This document shows, one piece after another, positions 1 to 7,903 of a DNA stretch of 40,559 nt. This DNA comes from UBA10133 sp964528565 (lineage in GTDB: Bacteria; Patescibacteriota; Microgenomatia; UBA1400; MFAQ01). The position numbers were made by a program, and so were the translations under genes. Numbering within the stretch: position 1 is the first letter of the stretch; each line of letters opens with the position of its first letter. The DNA is taken from positions 1 to 40,559 of the forward strand of contig CAZGSP010000034.1 of the NCBI GenBank assembly GCA_964528565.1, written 5' to 3'. The notes beneath the pieces were generated by a model that made no database searches, had not been told where the DNA came from, and worked only from the letters and a program-made list of their open reading frames with translations.

Positions 1-1124
1 CTGTTTTTGGCGACACCTTCAAACCAGATCGAGGCCCAGTTTATGGGATCGATGTCCGGAAGCTGAGGTACGGGGACAACTTGCCAGGAGAGAGCGGGAT
101 TGATGGTTTTGATGTCCCGGGCAACCCAGCTGGGGGCGATGATCATAGCCACTTTTTCGTTGGCAAAGGCGACTGTCGAAGGAGGAAGTGTGTCATCCCA
201 AACTTGATGTTTGATAACAAAATCGGTGTAGTACTTGAGAGTAATACCGACTTCCGGACCTTTGATATCGGTAAGAGAGACCCCTGCTTGAAGTAGCATC
301 ATCGAGACAATGTCCGGCCAGTACTCAACATTGGTGGTGTTCCCGAGAGCGACTCCGGCACGTCTAATTTTTCCGGTAATCGGTTCCACTTCTCTGACTG
401 CTTTTGCGGTGGTCAGTAGATCTTCCCAACTTTTTGGCGGTTGGAGCTGTTTTTGCTGGAGGATAGCGGTGTTGACGAAGAGTCCGAGACTTTCGGCGGT
501 CATGGGTGCGCCGTAAACTTGGTTGCCGGAAACAAGAAGCTTCGCCACCAGTGGATAAAAGTTGGTGGATAGCTCGGTAGCCGAGAGAGTGTTCGGAGGG
601 GCGGGTAGCAGATCGGCGGCAAAAAGAGGTAGCCAGGTGGTGTGAAGGCGAACGATGTCCGGAGGCGCCTGAGTCGCCAGAGCAGTTTTGACACGATCCT
701 GATAATCCTGAGGAGATTGCAGCTGATAATCAACTTTAATGTTGGGATTTTGGGCTTCGAAGGCATCGATCACTGGTTTCATAACGGAGGAGGGTTCCCA
801 TAAGCCATAGTAAGTCAGAGTGACAGTCTTGGTGGGAGAAACCGATTGGGTTTTACTTTCGGCCGACTTACCAAAAAGCCGAAACAGCAGGAAAGCCACC
901 AAGCCGATGACCACCAGACCAATGACGATAGGGACGATAAGCTTCAGAGGTGAAGCGGAGATGACCGGAGGGGTAACGGAAGCCGGCGGCCGGTATCCGG
1001 GAGGAGGTGGAGCCGCTTCCTCAGGACTGGGTAAGGGTGAGGTGACTGTCGTCGTCTGAGTAGTAAATGCCGAAGGCTCCGGAACGGAAGAAGTTGGACC
1101 CGGTAGTGGAAATTGATTATCCAT
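1..1124 (-). CDS. ABC-type sugar/solute-binding protein, membrane-anchored (3' end cut by window)
   Basis: An open reading frame starts at the ATG at 1124 and runs without a stop off the left edge, giving about 374 codons. I translated it by hand. The N-terminus is a Pro/Thr/Ser-rich tail of about 58 residues, followed by one hydrophobic helix (about residues 61-83), then a family-1 extracellular solute-binding domain starting around VTLTYYGLWEP. Typical features of that family follow, such as FEAQNPNIKVDYQ, a PPDIVRLH stretch, and near the edge WASIWFEGVAKN. There is no lipobox Cys; the helix would anchor the binding domain on the outer face of the membrane. The family normally feeds an ABC permease, but none is visible here. 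Divergent from the VanW gene with a 64-bp gap. The family call is firm; the substrate is unknown. Confidence 0.85.
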   Translation of the reverse strand, partial: MDNQFPLPGPTSSVPEPSAFTTQTTTVTSPLPSPEEAAPPPPGYRPPASVTPPVISASPLKLIVPIVIGLVVIGLVAFLLFRLFGKSAESKTQSVSPTKTVTLTYYGLWEPSSVMKPVIDAFEAQNPNIKVDYQLQSPQDYQDRVKTALATQAPPDIVRLHTTWLPLFAADLLPAPPNTLSATELSTNFYPLVAKLLVSGNQVYGAPMTAESLGLFVNTAILQQKQLQPPKSWEDLLTTAKAVREVEPITGKIRRAGVALGNTTNVEYWPDIVSMMLLQAGVSLTDIKGPEVGITLKYYTDFVIKHQVWDDTLPPSTVAFANEKVAMIIAPSWVARDIKTINPALSWQVVPVPQLPDIDPINWASIWFEGVAKN

Positions 1125-1188
1125 AATTTAAGTAGTCAAGTTAGAATATATATGCGGAGGTACCGATTACAGTTAAAGTATATCAAGA

Positions 1189-2916
1189 ATGGAAAAATTT
1201 AAATACATCTTGGGTTCGTTGATGATCTTCCTGTTTATGATGATCACGATTTATGCCGGTTTTCGACTGGCTTTCCGAAAGTTGATACTGCCAAAGGTGG
1301 AGATCGCGGGGGTGGAGATGACTGGGATGGACAAAGCGACGGCCTTAAAACTGGTTTCCTCTTATTTTGAGACCGATCCAAACAAAATTGTTCTGGAAAT
1401 GGACGGAAAAGAAGTTGCCAAACTGACCGGAATCAAGGTGGAGTACGATCTGGTTTGGGCAGTTGATCAGGCAATGAGCGTGGGAAGAAACGGAAATATC
1501 CTGACACAGATCACCGAGGGAGCCAAGACATTACTTTATGGCAGAACAATTGATGTTCCTGTCAGCTACAACAAAAGTGATCTTGAAGATTTGGTTGATC
1601 AGATATCCGACAAGCTAAACCAGAAGCCGGTCTGGCCGAAGCTCATTAAGGAGAACGAAACATACAAGTTGGTAGCCGGAAAAAACGGGGTGGAAGTTAA
1701 GACGGCCGATCTGATGGCCGAAGTTGTCAAACAGTTCGGTTTACCGGGACATCACGCGATACAAATTCCGACCAACTTGGTCGAGACCAAAGAGAACGAT
1801 GCCTTGGTTAAAGCGGCAATTGAAAGCTTGGAGAAGTGGGGAAAAGATAAACTAACAATACGTTTTAGAGATTTTGAGAAACAGCTTGGCACCGACGACA
1901 TACCGAATCTTTTTGGCTTAACTAACGATCCAATCGATCAAAACCATTTTGAGCTTTTGATAACACAGATAAAACCGCTGGTGGAGACGGATCCGAGAGA
2001 CGCGGTATTTGTTTTTGAAGATAACAAAGTGAACGAATTTAAACCGGAGATCACCGGAGCGACGATCGATATACCTATGTTCAGATCAAAGTTGGCCGAG
2101 TCTTTGCTCTCGGCGGAAGACAAGGTACTGGAAATACCGGTGATTCTGACCTACCCAAAGATAAAAACCGGAGATATAAACAACCTGGGAATTAAAGAGC
2201 TGATCGGCACCGGAAAGTCCACTTTTTTTCACTCAATACCCGGCAGAGTCTTTAATGTGAATCTGGCGGCTTCGAGAATAAGTGGAACTTTGGTCGGTCC
2301 GGGAGAAGAGTTTTCCTTTGTAAAAGCCGTGGGGGATATTTCCAAGACCACGGGATATCAAACGGCATACATTATCAGCGAAGGACGAACGGTCTTAGGA
2401 GACGGCGGTGGAGTTTGTCAGGTTTCCACCACTACCTTCCGAGCGGCGCTCGATGCCGGACTGCCGATCACGGAAAGAAAAGCCCATGCTTATCGGGTAG
2501 GATACTACGAACAAGACAGCCCCCCGGGAATCGATGCTACCGTATATTATCCGACTGCCGATCTAAAATTCCTTAACGATACGGGTAACTATATTTTGAT
2601 ACAGGAAACGGTAGATACTAAAAGCATGTCCATGAAAGTAGAGATCTACGGAACCAGTGACGGAAGAAAGTCCAGCCTGTCGAAGCCGAGAATATCAAAC
2701 CAGTCTCCTCCTCCTCCGACGATGTATGTTGACGACCCCACACTTCCTCTCGGAACCATGAAACAGATAGATTGGTCGGCTTGGGGAGCAAAGGTGGCCT
2801 TTGATTATAAAGTGGAGCGAAACGGAGAAGTCGTTTACGAAAAAACTTTTGTCAGTAACTATCAGCCTTGGCAGGCAATTTATCTTAAAGGTACGGGTGA
2901 CTTGGCGGCACGATAG
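1189..2916 (+). CDS. VanW family protein with peptidoglycan-binding-like repeats
   Basis: 575 aa. A single N-terminal transmembrane helix (about residues 6-28) is followed by two regions resembling the PG_binding_4 (YoaR/ErfK N-terminal) fold (about 35-170 and 180-330). A VanW domain follows (about 345-480), recognised by GPGEEFSFVKAVG, GDGGGVCQVSTT and the HAYRVGYYE segment. A short Pro-rich linker and a beta-rich tail end the protein. VanW proteins are surface or periplasm-facing and associated with the cell wall; their biochemical role is not settled, and resistance should not be inferred from the name. The ATG at 1189 directly precedes the membrane helix and has no SD. It lies divergently from the solute-binding protein. 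Confidence 0.9.
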   Translation: MEKFKYILGSLMIFLFMMITIYAGFRLAFRKLILPKVEIAGVEMTGMDKATALKLVSSYFETDPNKIVLEMDGKEVAKLTGIKVEYDLVWAVDQAMSVGRNGNILTQITEGAKTLLYGRTIDVPVSYNKSDLEDLVDQISDKLNQKPVWPKLIKENETYKLVAGKNGVEVKTADLMAEVVKQFGLPGHHAIQIPTNLVETKENDALVKAAIESLEKWGKDKLTIRFRDFEKQLGTDDIPNLFGLTNDPIDQNHFELLITQIKPLVETDPRDAVFVFEDNKVNEFKPEITGATIDIPMFRSKLAESLLSAEDKVLEIPVILTYPKIKTGDINNLGIKELIGTGKSTFFHSIPGRVFNVNLAASRISGTLVGPGEEFSFVKAVGDISKTTGYQTAYIISEGRTVLGDGGGVCQVSTTTFRAALDAGLPITERKAHAYRVGYYEQDSPPGIDATVYYPTADLKFLNDTGNYILIQETVDTKSMSMKVEIYGTSDGRKSSLSKPRISNQSPPPPTMYVDDPTLPLGTMKQIDWSAWGAKVAFDYKVERNGEVVYEKTFVSNYQPWQAIYLKGTGDLAAR

Positions 2917-2962
2917 ATGAGTTTGAAGCATAATAGGATGATAAGAGCTTGCTCGTCGCCTT

Positions 2963-2983
2963 TTCAATAACAAAGTTATTGAA
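2963..2983. repeat. Perfect 9-bp inverted repeat between vanW-like gene and tsaD
   Basis: TTCAATAAC and GTTATTGAA flank a 3-nt loop in the 124-bp gap. The surrounding bases (CTCGTCGC upstream, TGCTTCTGCG downstream) are shared with the structured gap at 12541-12600. It has no T-tract on either strand, so it is not a classical intrinsic terminator. Confidence 0.5.
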
Positions 2984-3026
2984 ATATTGCTTCTGCGCTT
3001 CCTCTTATATTTGCTTATAACTTCGT

Positions 3027-3032
3027 TATAAT
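3027..3032 (+). promoter_or_regulatory. -10-like TATAAT 8 nt before tsaD start
   Basis: A perfect TATAAT ends 8 nt before the ATG at 3041, so transcription would start at about the start codon. No good -35 is visible 16-18 bp upstream and no SD is present. This would be a leaderless mRNA. Confidence 0.5.
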
Positions 3033-3040
3033 GCTTAAAT

Positions 3041-4093
3041 ATGAAAGTTTTGGCGATTGAGTCCACGTGTGATGAAACAGCCGCGGCAGTGGTGGAGAGT
3101 TTTGGTACAGGAGTAAAGGTGATCAAAGGAGTGGTGGCCAGTTCGGTAGAAATGCACGAAAAATACGGTGGTATCGTGCCCGAAGTGGCGGCAAGAGAAC
3201 AGATAAAAAGCATTATTCCGGTGATCGTGGAGGTGGTGACCAGTGAGGAAGTTGATGCTGTGGCGGTAAGTTACGGTCCCGGACTGATGGGAAGCCTGCT
3301 CGTCGGAGTGGAAACTGCCAAGGCGTTGGCATGGGCGTGGAAAAAACCCTTACTGAAGGTAAATCATATGACGGCTCACGTAATGGCAAATTGGATCATT
3401 AACCCTTCCCCACCCCTTCCCTTGACAGGGCAGGGAGAAGAAGTTGGTGTGGTGCCGGAGTTGCCGGCGGTGGGACTGGTGGTTAGCGGGGGGCATACCG
3501 ACTTGATACTGTTGGAGAGCTTGAAAAAATGGACTTGGATCGGAGGTACAAGAGATGACGCGGCAGGTGAGGCTTTTGACAAAGCGGCACGAATCCTTGG
3601 TCTCCCCTATCCGGGAGGACCGGAAATTGAGAAAGCCGCAGGAAAAATAACCGACGATTATTTTGAAAAAAACAAAAATCGCTATAAATTACCGAGACCA
3701 TTGATCCACGATCCGGGACTCGAGATGAGTTTTTCCGGTATCAAAGCGGCCATGGCCAGATTGGTGGAAAAAGAAGTCGAGATGGACGAAATGACTAGAA
3801 ATTTAGTAGCCAGAGAATTTGCCGAAGCCATGACGGAAGTGCTGACGAAAAAAACTCTGATGGCAATGGAAAGGTATCATCCAAAGAGTGTGATTTTGGC
3901 CGGAGGAGTAGCGGCGAACAAGAGATTAAGAGAGTCACTGAGGCGTGAAGTCGAGATGGCCGGAATAAAATTTTTTGTCCCGGAACTAAGATATTGTGGA
4001 GACAATGCGGTGATGGTGGGGGCGGCGGCAGTTCTACGACCGGAAGAAACAGGCTTGGATTTGAGACCGGAACCGAGTCTTTCGATAGTTTAG
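3041..4093 (+). CDS. tsaD: tRNA N6-adenosine threonylcarbamoyltransferase TsaD
   Basis: 350 aa, the usual length for bacterial TsaD (Kae1/Qri7 family). It transfers the threonylcarbamoyl group from TC-AMP to A37 of ANN-decoding tRNAs, with TsaB/TsaE as bacterial partners (not in this window). Visible motifs are the N-terminal VLAIESTCDETAAAV, the metal-binding His pair in NHMTAHV (H109/H113), SGGHTDL, and near the C-terminus ILAGGVAANKRLR and GDNAVMVGAA. Residues about 121-140 (PSPPLPLTGQGEE) are an unusual low-complexity insertion between the His motif and SGGHT. The stop overlaps by 3 bp the stop of the convergent methyltransferase. Confidence 0.97.
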   Translation: MKVLAIESTCDETAAAVVESFGTGVKVIKGVVASSVEMHEKYGGIVPEVAAREQIKSIIPVIVEVVTSEEVDAVAVSYGPGLMGSLLVGVETAKALAWAWKKPLLKVNHMTAHVMANWIINPSPPLPLTGQGEEVGVVPELPAVGLVVSGGHTDLILLESLKKWTWIGGTRDDAAGEAFDKAARILGLPYPGGPEIEKAAGKITDDYFEKNKNRYKLPRPLIHDPGLEMSFSGIKAAMARLVEKEVEMDEMTRNLVAREFAEAMTEVLTKKTLMAMERYHPKSVILAGGVAANKRLRESLRREVEMAGIKFFVPELRYCGDNAVMVGAAAVLRPEETGLDLRPEPSLSIV

Positions 4094-4689
4094 GGATTTT
4101 GGACAAAGAGGCAGACATAGGTTTGACCCTTAGCCTCCTTGATTTTGTGTTCTAAAACGGTAAAACCGGCGTCCAGAAAATATCCGGCCAGTTCTTCGGA
4201 TGAGTAGTATGAATAGAATCTCCCTTTGGCATCGATTTCTGTACCCGATCCTTTTTTGAGTGTAAATAGGCCGATGCCTCCCGGCCGAAGTTGGTTCCTA
4301 AGTGTAACAAGCGTTGCTGTCATTTCTTCTTTTTCCAGATGTAGAAGGGCGGCAAAAGCAACGAGTCCATCAAACTCCGAAGAAATACCAATAGAGCGAA
4401 AATCCTGACAGACAAAGTTTCCCTCGGGGCAGATTGATTTTGCCTCTTTCAGCATGGATCGTGAGTTGTCTATCCCCAGGTAGTCGTAGCCCATTTCCTT
4501 AAGAAGATAAGCTTCGTTTCCAATACCGCAACCAACTTCCAGAACAGTGCCTTCCGGTAATAGTTCTTGGAGCCGCTTAAGTTCTTCTTCCCAGTACAGA
4601 CTTATTTCTTCACCTCTAAACTTTTTAAACTCACCGGCGTGTTGATCATAATAAGCGCGAGTATTTTTTTCCTGTTCTGTTCTGTCCAT
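4090..4689 (-). CDS. SAM-dependent class I methyltransferase
   Basis: 199 aa from the ATG at 4689; an in-frame upstream ATG at 4713 would add eight residues but lies beyond the likely -10 element. The Rossmann methyltransferase signature is clear: motif I VLEVGCGIGNEAYLL, motif II-like YLGIDNSRSML, and a post-I DGLVAFAALLHL. The C-terminal strand region YSSEELAGYFLDAGF is typical of UbiE/Methyltransf_11/25 small-molecule methyltransferases. The substrate cannot be told. It is convergent with tsaD, the stop codons overlapping. Confidence 0.85.
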   Translation of the reverse strand: MDRTEQEKNTRAYYDQHAGEFKKFRGEEISLYWEEELKRLQELLPEGTVLEVGCGIGNEAYLLKEMGYDYLGIDNSRSMLKEAKSICPEGNFVCQDFRSIGISSEFDGLVAFAALLHLEKEEMTATLVTLRNQLRPGGIGLFTLKKGSGTEIDAKGRFYSYYSSEELAGYFLDAGFTVLEHKIKEAKGQTYVCLFVQNP

Positions 4690-4712
4690 AGCTGAATATA
4701 CTACACATGTCA

Positions 4713-4739
4713 ATAAAAAACCCGTGTTTTACACGGGTT
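4713..4739 (-). terminator. Intrinsic terminator
   Basis: AACCCGTGT and ACACGGGTT form a 9-bp stem with a TTT/AAA loop (4719-4739). On the minus strand it is followed by a run of six T. It lies just downstream of the stop of the small membrane protein at 4765 and upstream of the methyltransferase start, so it ends transcription of the former. Confidence 0.85.
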
Positions 4740-4764
4740 ACATATGATTATTTCTTTGTGATGG

Positions 4765-4998
4765 TTAATTCGATCTGACCTTGGGGAAAAGATTGCGGTA
4801 GTAATACTCGGAAAAGGCAACCGCGGCGAAGGCGAAGGCGATCAGGGCATCTCCCGACATGAGACTAAATACCACCATTAACAGGTCTATCCAAAAGAAA
4901 ATATAGTTGAGCCTGCTTGTTTGATGTTTTTTTGACTGCAGAATATTCATCAAGATAATGAAAGAACAAAGAAGAACAAGAGTTAGGGGGCTGGGCAT
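4765..4998 (-). CDS. Small two-helix membrane protein, unknown
   Basis: 77 aa. There are two hydrophobic segments (about residues 4-18 and 33-63, the second long enough for one or two helices) and a basic C-terminus. No family recognised. It is notable for its expression signals: a clear SD (GGAGGA, 5 nt before the ATG), a full-length promoter and a strong terminator, making it a stand-alone transcript. Nothing in the sequence indicates function. Confidence 0.7.
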   Translation of the reverse strand: MPSPLTLVLLCSFIILMNILQSKKHQTSRLNYIFFWIDLLMVVFSLMSGDALIAFAFAAVAFSEYYYRNLFPKVRSN

Positions 4999-5034
4999 GG
5001 GTCCTCCGATGTCAAAGAGTGATAGCTATGGGGT

Positions 5035-5063
5035 ATTATAATATCCCGTACGGCAAGATTCAA
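5035..5063 (-). promoter_or_regulatory. Sigma70-type promoter for the small membrane protein
   Basis: On the minus strand TTGAAT (5058-5063), a 17-bp spacer and a perfect TATAAT (5035-5040). The transcript would have a leader of about 30 nt with an SD, unlike most genes here. Confidence 0.7.
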
Positions 5064-5072
5064 GTGATGGGG

Positions 5073-5078
5073 TAAAAT
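5073..5078 (+). promoter_or_regulatory. -10-like TAAAAT 8 nt before valS start
   Basis: TAAAAT ends 8 nt before the ATG at 5087. It fits the leaderless pattern seen elsewhere and supports 5087 rather than the TTG at 5078 as the start. Confidence 0.45.
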
Positions 5079-5086
5079 TGAGGGTG

Positions 5087-7183
5087 ATGGACAAGAATTA
5101 CGATCATATTCAAAACGAGGCAAAGAAATACGCGGATTGGGAAAAGAGTGGAGTGTTTACTCCCCCGGCCGGAGATGAGGTGAAAAAAAGCGGCAAAAAG
5201 ACATTTACCATTATCATGCCACCACCGAACGCGAATGATCCGCTCCATGTGGGTCACGCTATGTTCGTGACCGTAGAAGATATATTGATCCGATATCACC
5301 GTATGAAGGGCGAAGCTACACTGTGGCTCCCCGGAACTGATCACGCCGGGATTGAAACCCAGTTTGTTTTTGAGAAGAAACTGGCCAAACAAGGAAAGAG
5401 CCGCTTCGATTTTGACCGGGAGACTTTGTACGGGATGATCCGGGATTATGTCCTGGAAAACTCCGGGGTGGCGATCGAACAGATGAAAAGATTGGGGGCG
5501 AGTGCCGACTGGAGTAGATATAAGTTCACACTGGATCCGGAGATCGTCAAGGAAGTTCTCAAAACCTTTAATAAATTGAACGATGATGGTCTGATATATC
5601 GGAGCGAGAAGCTTGTAAATTACTGCACCAAGTGCGGAACTGCTTATTCCGAGTTGGAGGTAGATCATGAAGAACGGGAAGACAAATTGTATTTGATCAA
5701 GTACGGAAAGGTTACAGTCGCAACAACCAGACCGGAGACAATGCTGGGTGACGTGGCGGTAGCCGTCAATCCGGATGACCCCCGTTATAAAAATTTGATC
5801 GGAGAGAAAGTCGGATTGCCGCTAACCGACAGGAAAATACCGATCGTAGCAGACCCGATGGTGGATATGGGTTTTGGAACAGGGGCGGTCAAGATCACAC
5901 CTGCCCACGATGCGAATGACTGGGAGGTAGCAGTAAGACAAGGTTGGAATTTGGATGAGATCGTCAGGGATCACCGGATCATCGGCACGAACGGAAAGAT
6001 GACCAAAAATGCCGGAGTCTATGAAGGGCTGAACATTAATGAAGCCAGAGAGAGGGTGGTCGCCGATCTGGGAGAGGCTTTGGTCGAAACCAAGCCTTAT
6101 CTTCACAGCGTGGGAACTTGTTACCGTTGTCACCGGACCATCGAACCGCTTCCGATGAAGCAGTTCTTTATCAAGGTAAAACCATTGGCCGAGAAAGCTT
6201 TGGCCTCCTTGGATAGCAAAGAAACAGTAATTTTGGGATCGGGACACGATAAAATTCTGCGTCACTGGCTGAATAATCTTCGGGATTGGAATATTAGCCG
6301 GCAAATAGTTTGGGGGATCAGAATTCCGGTTTGGTACCCGCCAACATCAACTCAGGAAGAGAAGACCCAAGATTATGTGGTGAGTGAGACGAGCCCCGGC
6401 GAAGGATGGACGCAAGAAACGGATACCTTTGACACCTGGTTTTCTTCCGGGCAGTGGCCGGTAGTCACTTTAAAGACGGGTAAGCCCGGTGACTTTGAAG
6501 CTTTTTATCCGACAGAGGTAATGGAAACCGCTTACGATATACTCCCCTTTTGGGTCATGCGGATGATGATGCTCGGGATCTACATGACCGGGAAGTCTCC
6601 TTTTAAAACAGTGTATTTACACGGATTGGTAAGGGATGAGCGAGGCAGAAAGATGAGTAAGAGTGTCGGAAATGTAATCAATCCGCTGGAGTTGATAGAA
6701 AAATACGGTGCGGATTCACTGAGAATGGCTCTCGTAATGAGTACTACAGCCGGACAGGATAGTAATACAGGTGAGAATAAAGTCCGGGGAATGAGAAATT
6801 TTGGAAATAAAATCTGGAATGCCGGAAGATATATTCAAGAGCTTAAGAATCCAAGGAATCAGGAACTCAAGACGGAGACCGGGGATAAGGATGAAGAGTT
6901 TACCGAGAAAACGGCGACCGTTGTAAGAGAGGCCAGTAGACTACTGGAAAGTAACAAGGTCGGTTTGGCGGCGGAATATGTCTACAACGAATTCTGGCAT
7001 TGGTATTGCGATACGGCGATCGAGGTAAACAAAAGAGGTGGTATCCGTGACGAAACATTGAGACAGGGATTGATGACAATGTTGAAACTGCTCCACCCCT
7101 TTGTCCCATTTGTGACCGAGACGGTGTGGGCAGAGATATTCCCCGAAGAGGGACTACTGATCTCGCAGGACTGGCCTAAATAG
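5087..7183 (+). CDS. valS: Valine--tRNA ligase (short form)
   Basis: 698 aa from the ATG at 5087. Class Ia synthetase that charges tRNA-Val. Visible are the HIGH-type motif in PPPNANDPLHVGHAM, the ValRS-type GTDHAGIETQ, a zinc-ribbon-like CTKCGTAYSE, the CP1 editing domain (TTRPETMLGD to GAVKITPAHDANDWE), a second CYRCH ribbon, DTFDTWFSSGQWP and the KMSKS motif in GRKMSKSVGNV. The protein ends soon after the anticodon-binding helices (FVTETVWAEIFPEEG, ISQDWPK). Usual bacterial ValRS is about 850-950 aa, so the C-terminal extension with the coiled-coil tRNA arm is missing. No frameshift or leftover C-terminal frame is evident, because rplY follows immediately. Confidence 0.95.
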   Translation: MDKNYDHIQNEAKKYADWEKSGVFTPPAGDEVKKSGKKTFTIIMPPPNANDPLHVGHAMFVTVEDILIRYHRMKGEATLWLPGTDHAGIETQFVFEKKLAKQGKSRFDFDRETLYGMIRDYVLENSGVAIEQMKRLGASADWSRYKFTLDPEIVKEVLKTFNKLNDDGLIYRSEKLVNYCTKCGTAYSELEVDHEEREDKLYLIKYGKVTVATTRPETMLGDVAVAVNPDDPRYKNLIGEKVGLPLTDRKIPIVADPMVDMGFGTGAVKITPAHDANDWEVAVRQGWNLDEIVRDHRIIGTNGKMTKNAGVYEGLNINEARERVVADLGEALVETKPYLHSVGTCYRCHRTIEPLPMKQFFIKVKPLAEKALASLDSKETVILGSGHDKILRHWLNNLRDWNISRQIVWGIRIPVWYPPTSTQEEKTQDYVVSETSPGEGWTQETDTFDTWFSSGQWPVVTLKTGKPGDFEAFYPTEVMETAYDILPFWVMRMMMLGIYMTGKSPFKTVYLHGLVRDERGRKMSKSVGNVINPLELIEKYGADSLRMALVMSTTAGQDSNTGENKVRGMRNFGNKIWNAGRYIQELKNPRNQELKTETGDKDEEFTEKTATVVREASRLLESNKVGLAAEYVYNEFWHWYCDTAIEVNKRGGIRDETLRQGLMTMLKLLHPFVPFVTETVWAEIFPEEGLLISQDWPK

Positions 7184-7186
7184 TCG

Positions 7187-7864
7187 TTATTCGGTTTTCG
7201 CTTCTTCGGCTGGTTTTTCACCTTCGGGAGCAACTTCGCCTTCGGCGGGAACGGCGCCGGTGACTTCTTCTTCAGCCACTTCCTCGACCAGAGGTTCTTC
7301 TTCCTTCATAGGAGCTCCCAGAGCAACAACGCTCATTTCAAGGTCGGTGAGGACCGTAACCTCGGTGGGAACCTTAAGATCAGCAAGTTTGATACTATCG
7401 CCAATTGCCACAAGGGTGGAGATGTCGACGGTAACGTTCTCGGGAATATCGGTAGGTAAGGCTTCGACTTCTATTTCATGAAGGTTTATGTCCAAGACAG
7501 CCAGTCCGTCCTTGACGATTTGAGACTCACCAATGATCTCAACAGGCACATTGGCGGTGACCTTCTCTTTGAGGTTAACCTGATGGAAGTCAACGTGGTA
7601 TTTCTTGCCGGTAATCGGATTGTTGGTCAAAGCTTTGACGAGAGTAGGCCTTTCCTTCTCTTCACCTTCAACCTTGAGCCAGATAAGGCTAGTTTCACCC
7701 GCTTCTTTGTATACCCGGGCAAATTCGACTTCAGAGACTTGAATAGCCTGACTTTTGACAGTGTGTCCAAAGACATTGGCGGGGATTATTCCCTGGCGAC
7801 GAAGTTTCTTGACTTTACTGCCGGTAAGAATCCGTTTTTCCGCTTTTAAGACATATTTGTTCAT
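7187..7864 (-). CDS. rplY: 50S ribosomal protein L25 (Ctc/TL5 form)
   Basis: 225 aa. The N-terminal 5S-rRNA-binding L25 domain (about 1-92; KVKKLRRQGIIPANVFGH, KALTNNPITGKKYHVDFHQV) is followed by the TL5/CTC C-terminal beta domain (about 95-180; IVKDGLAVLDINLHEIEVE, LPTDIPENVTVDIS). An acidic Glu/Ala-rich tail of about 40 residues ends it. It binds 5S rRNA in the large subunit. Convergent with valS, with only 3 bp between the stops. No SD; a TAAAAT element lies 7 nt upstream. Confidence 0.95.
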   Translation of the reverse strand: MNKYVLKAEKRILTGSKVKKLRRQGIIPANVFGHTVKSQAIQVSEVEFARVYKEAGETSLIWLKVEGEEKERPTLVKALTNNPITGKKYHVDFHQVNLKEKVTANVPVEIIGESQIVKDGLAVLDINLHEIEVEALPTDIPENVTVDISTLVAIGDSIKLADLKVPTEVTVLTDLEMSVVALGAPMKEEEPLVEEVAEEEVTGAVPAEGEVAPEGEKPAEEAKTE

Positions 7865-7871
7865 GAGAGGT

Positions 7872-7900
7872 ATTTTAGCTTACGAAGAGGCTTTTCTCAA
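7872..7900 (-). promoter_or_regulatory. Promoter for rplY, probably leaderless
   Basis: Minus-strand TTGAGA (7895-7900), a 17-bp spacer and TAAAAT (7872-7877), which ends 7 nt before the ATG. A good -35 with ideal spacing supports reading these near-start hexamers as real promoters. Confidence 0.65.
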
Positions 7901-7903
7901 CTC

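Noticed and set aside
81..1059. Several plus-strand ORFs at the left edge
   Set aside because: They lie opposite the continuous minus-strand solute-binding protein, whose translation shows clear family motifs.
3016..3030. TATAACTTCGTTATA resembles half of a loxP arm
   Set aside because: It is a simple 6-bp hairpin with a 3-nt loop that overlaps the tsaD -10 element; there is no second arm, spacer or recombinase.
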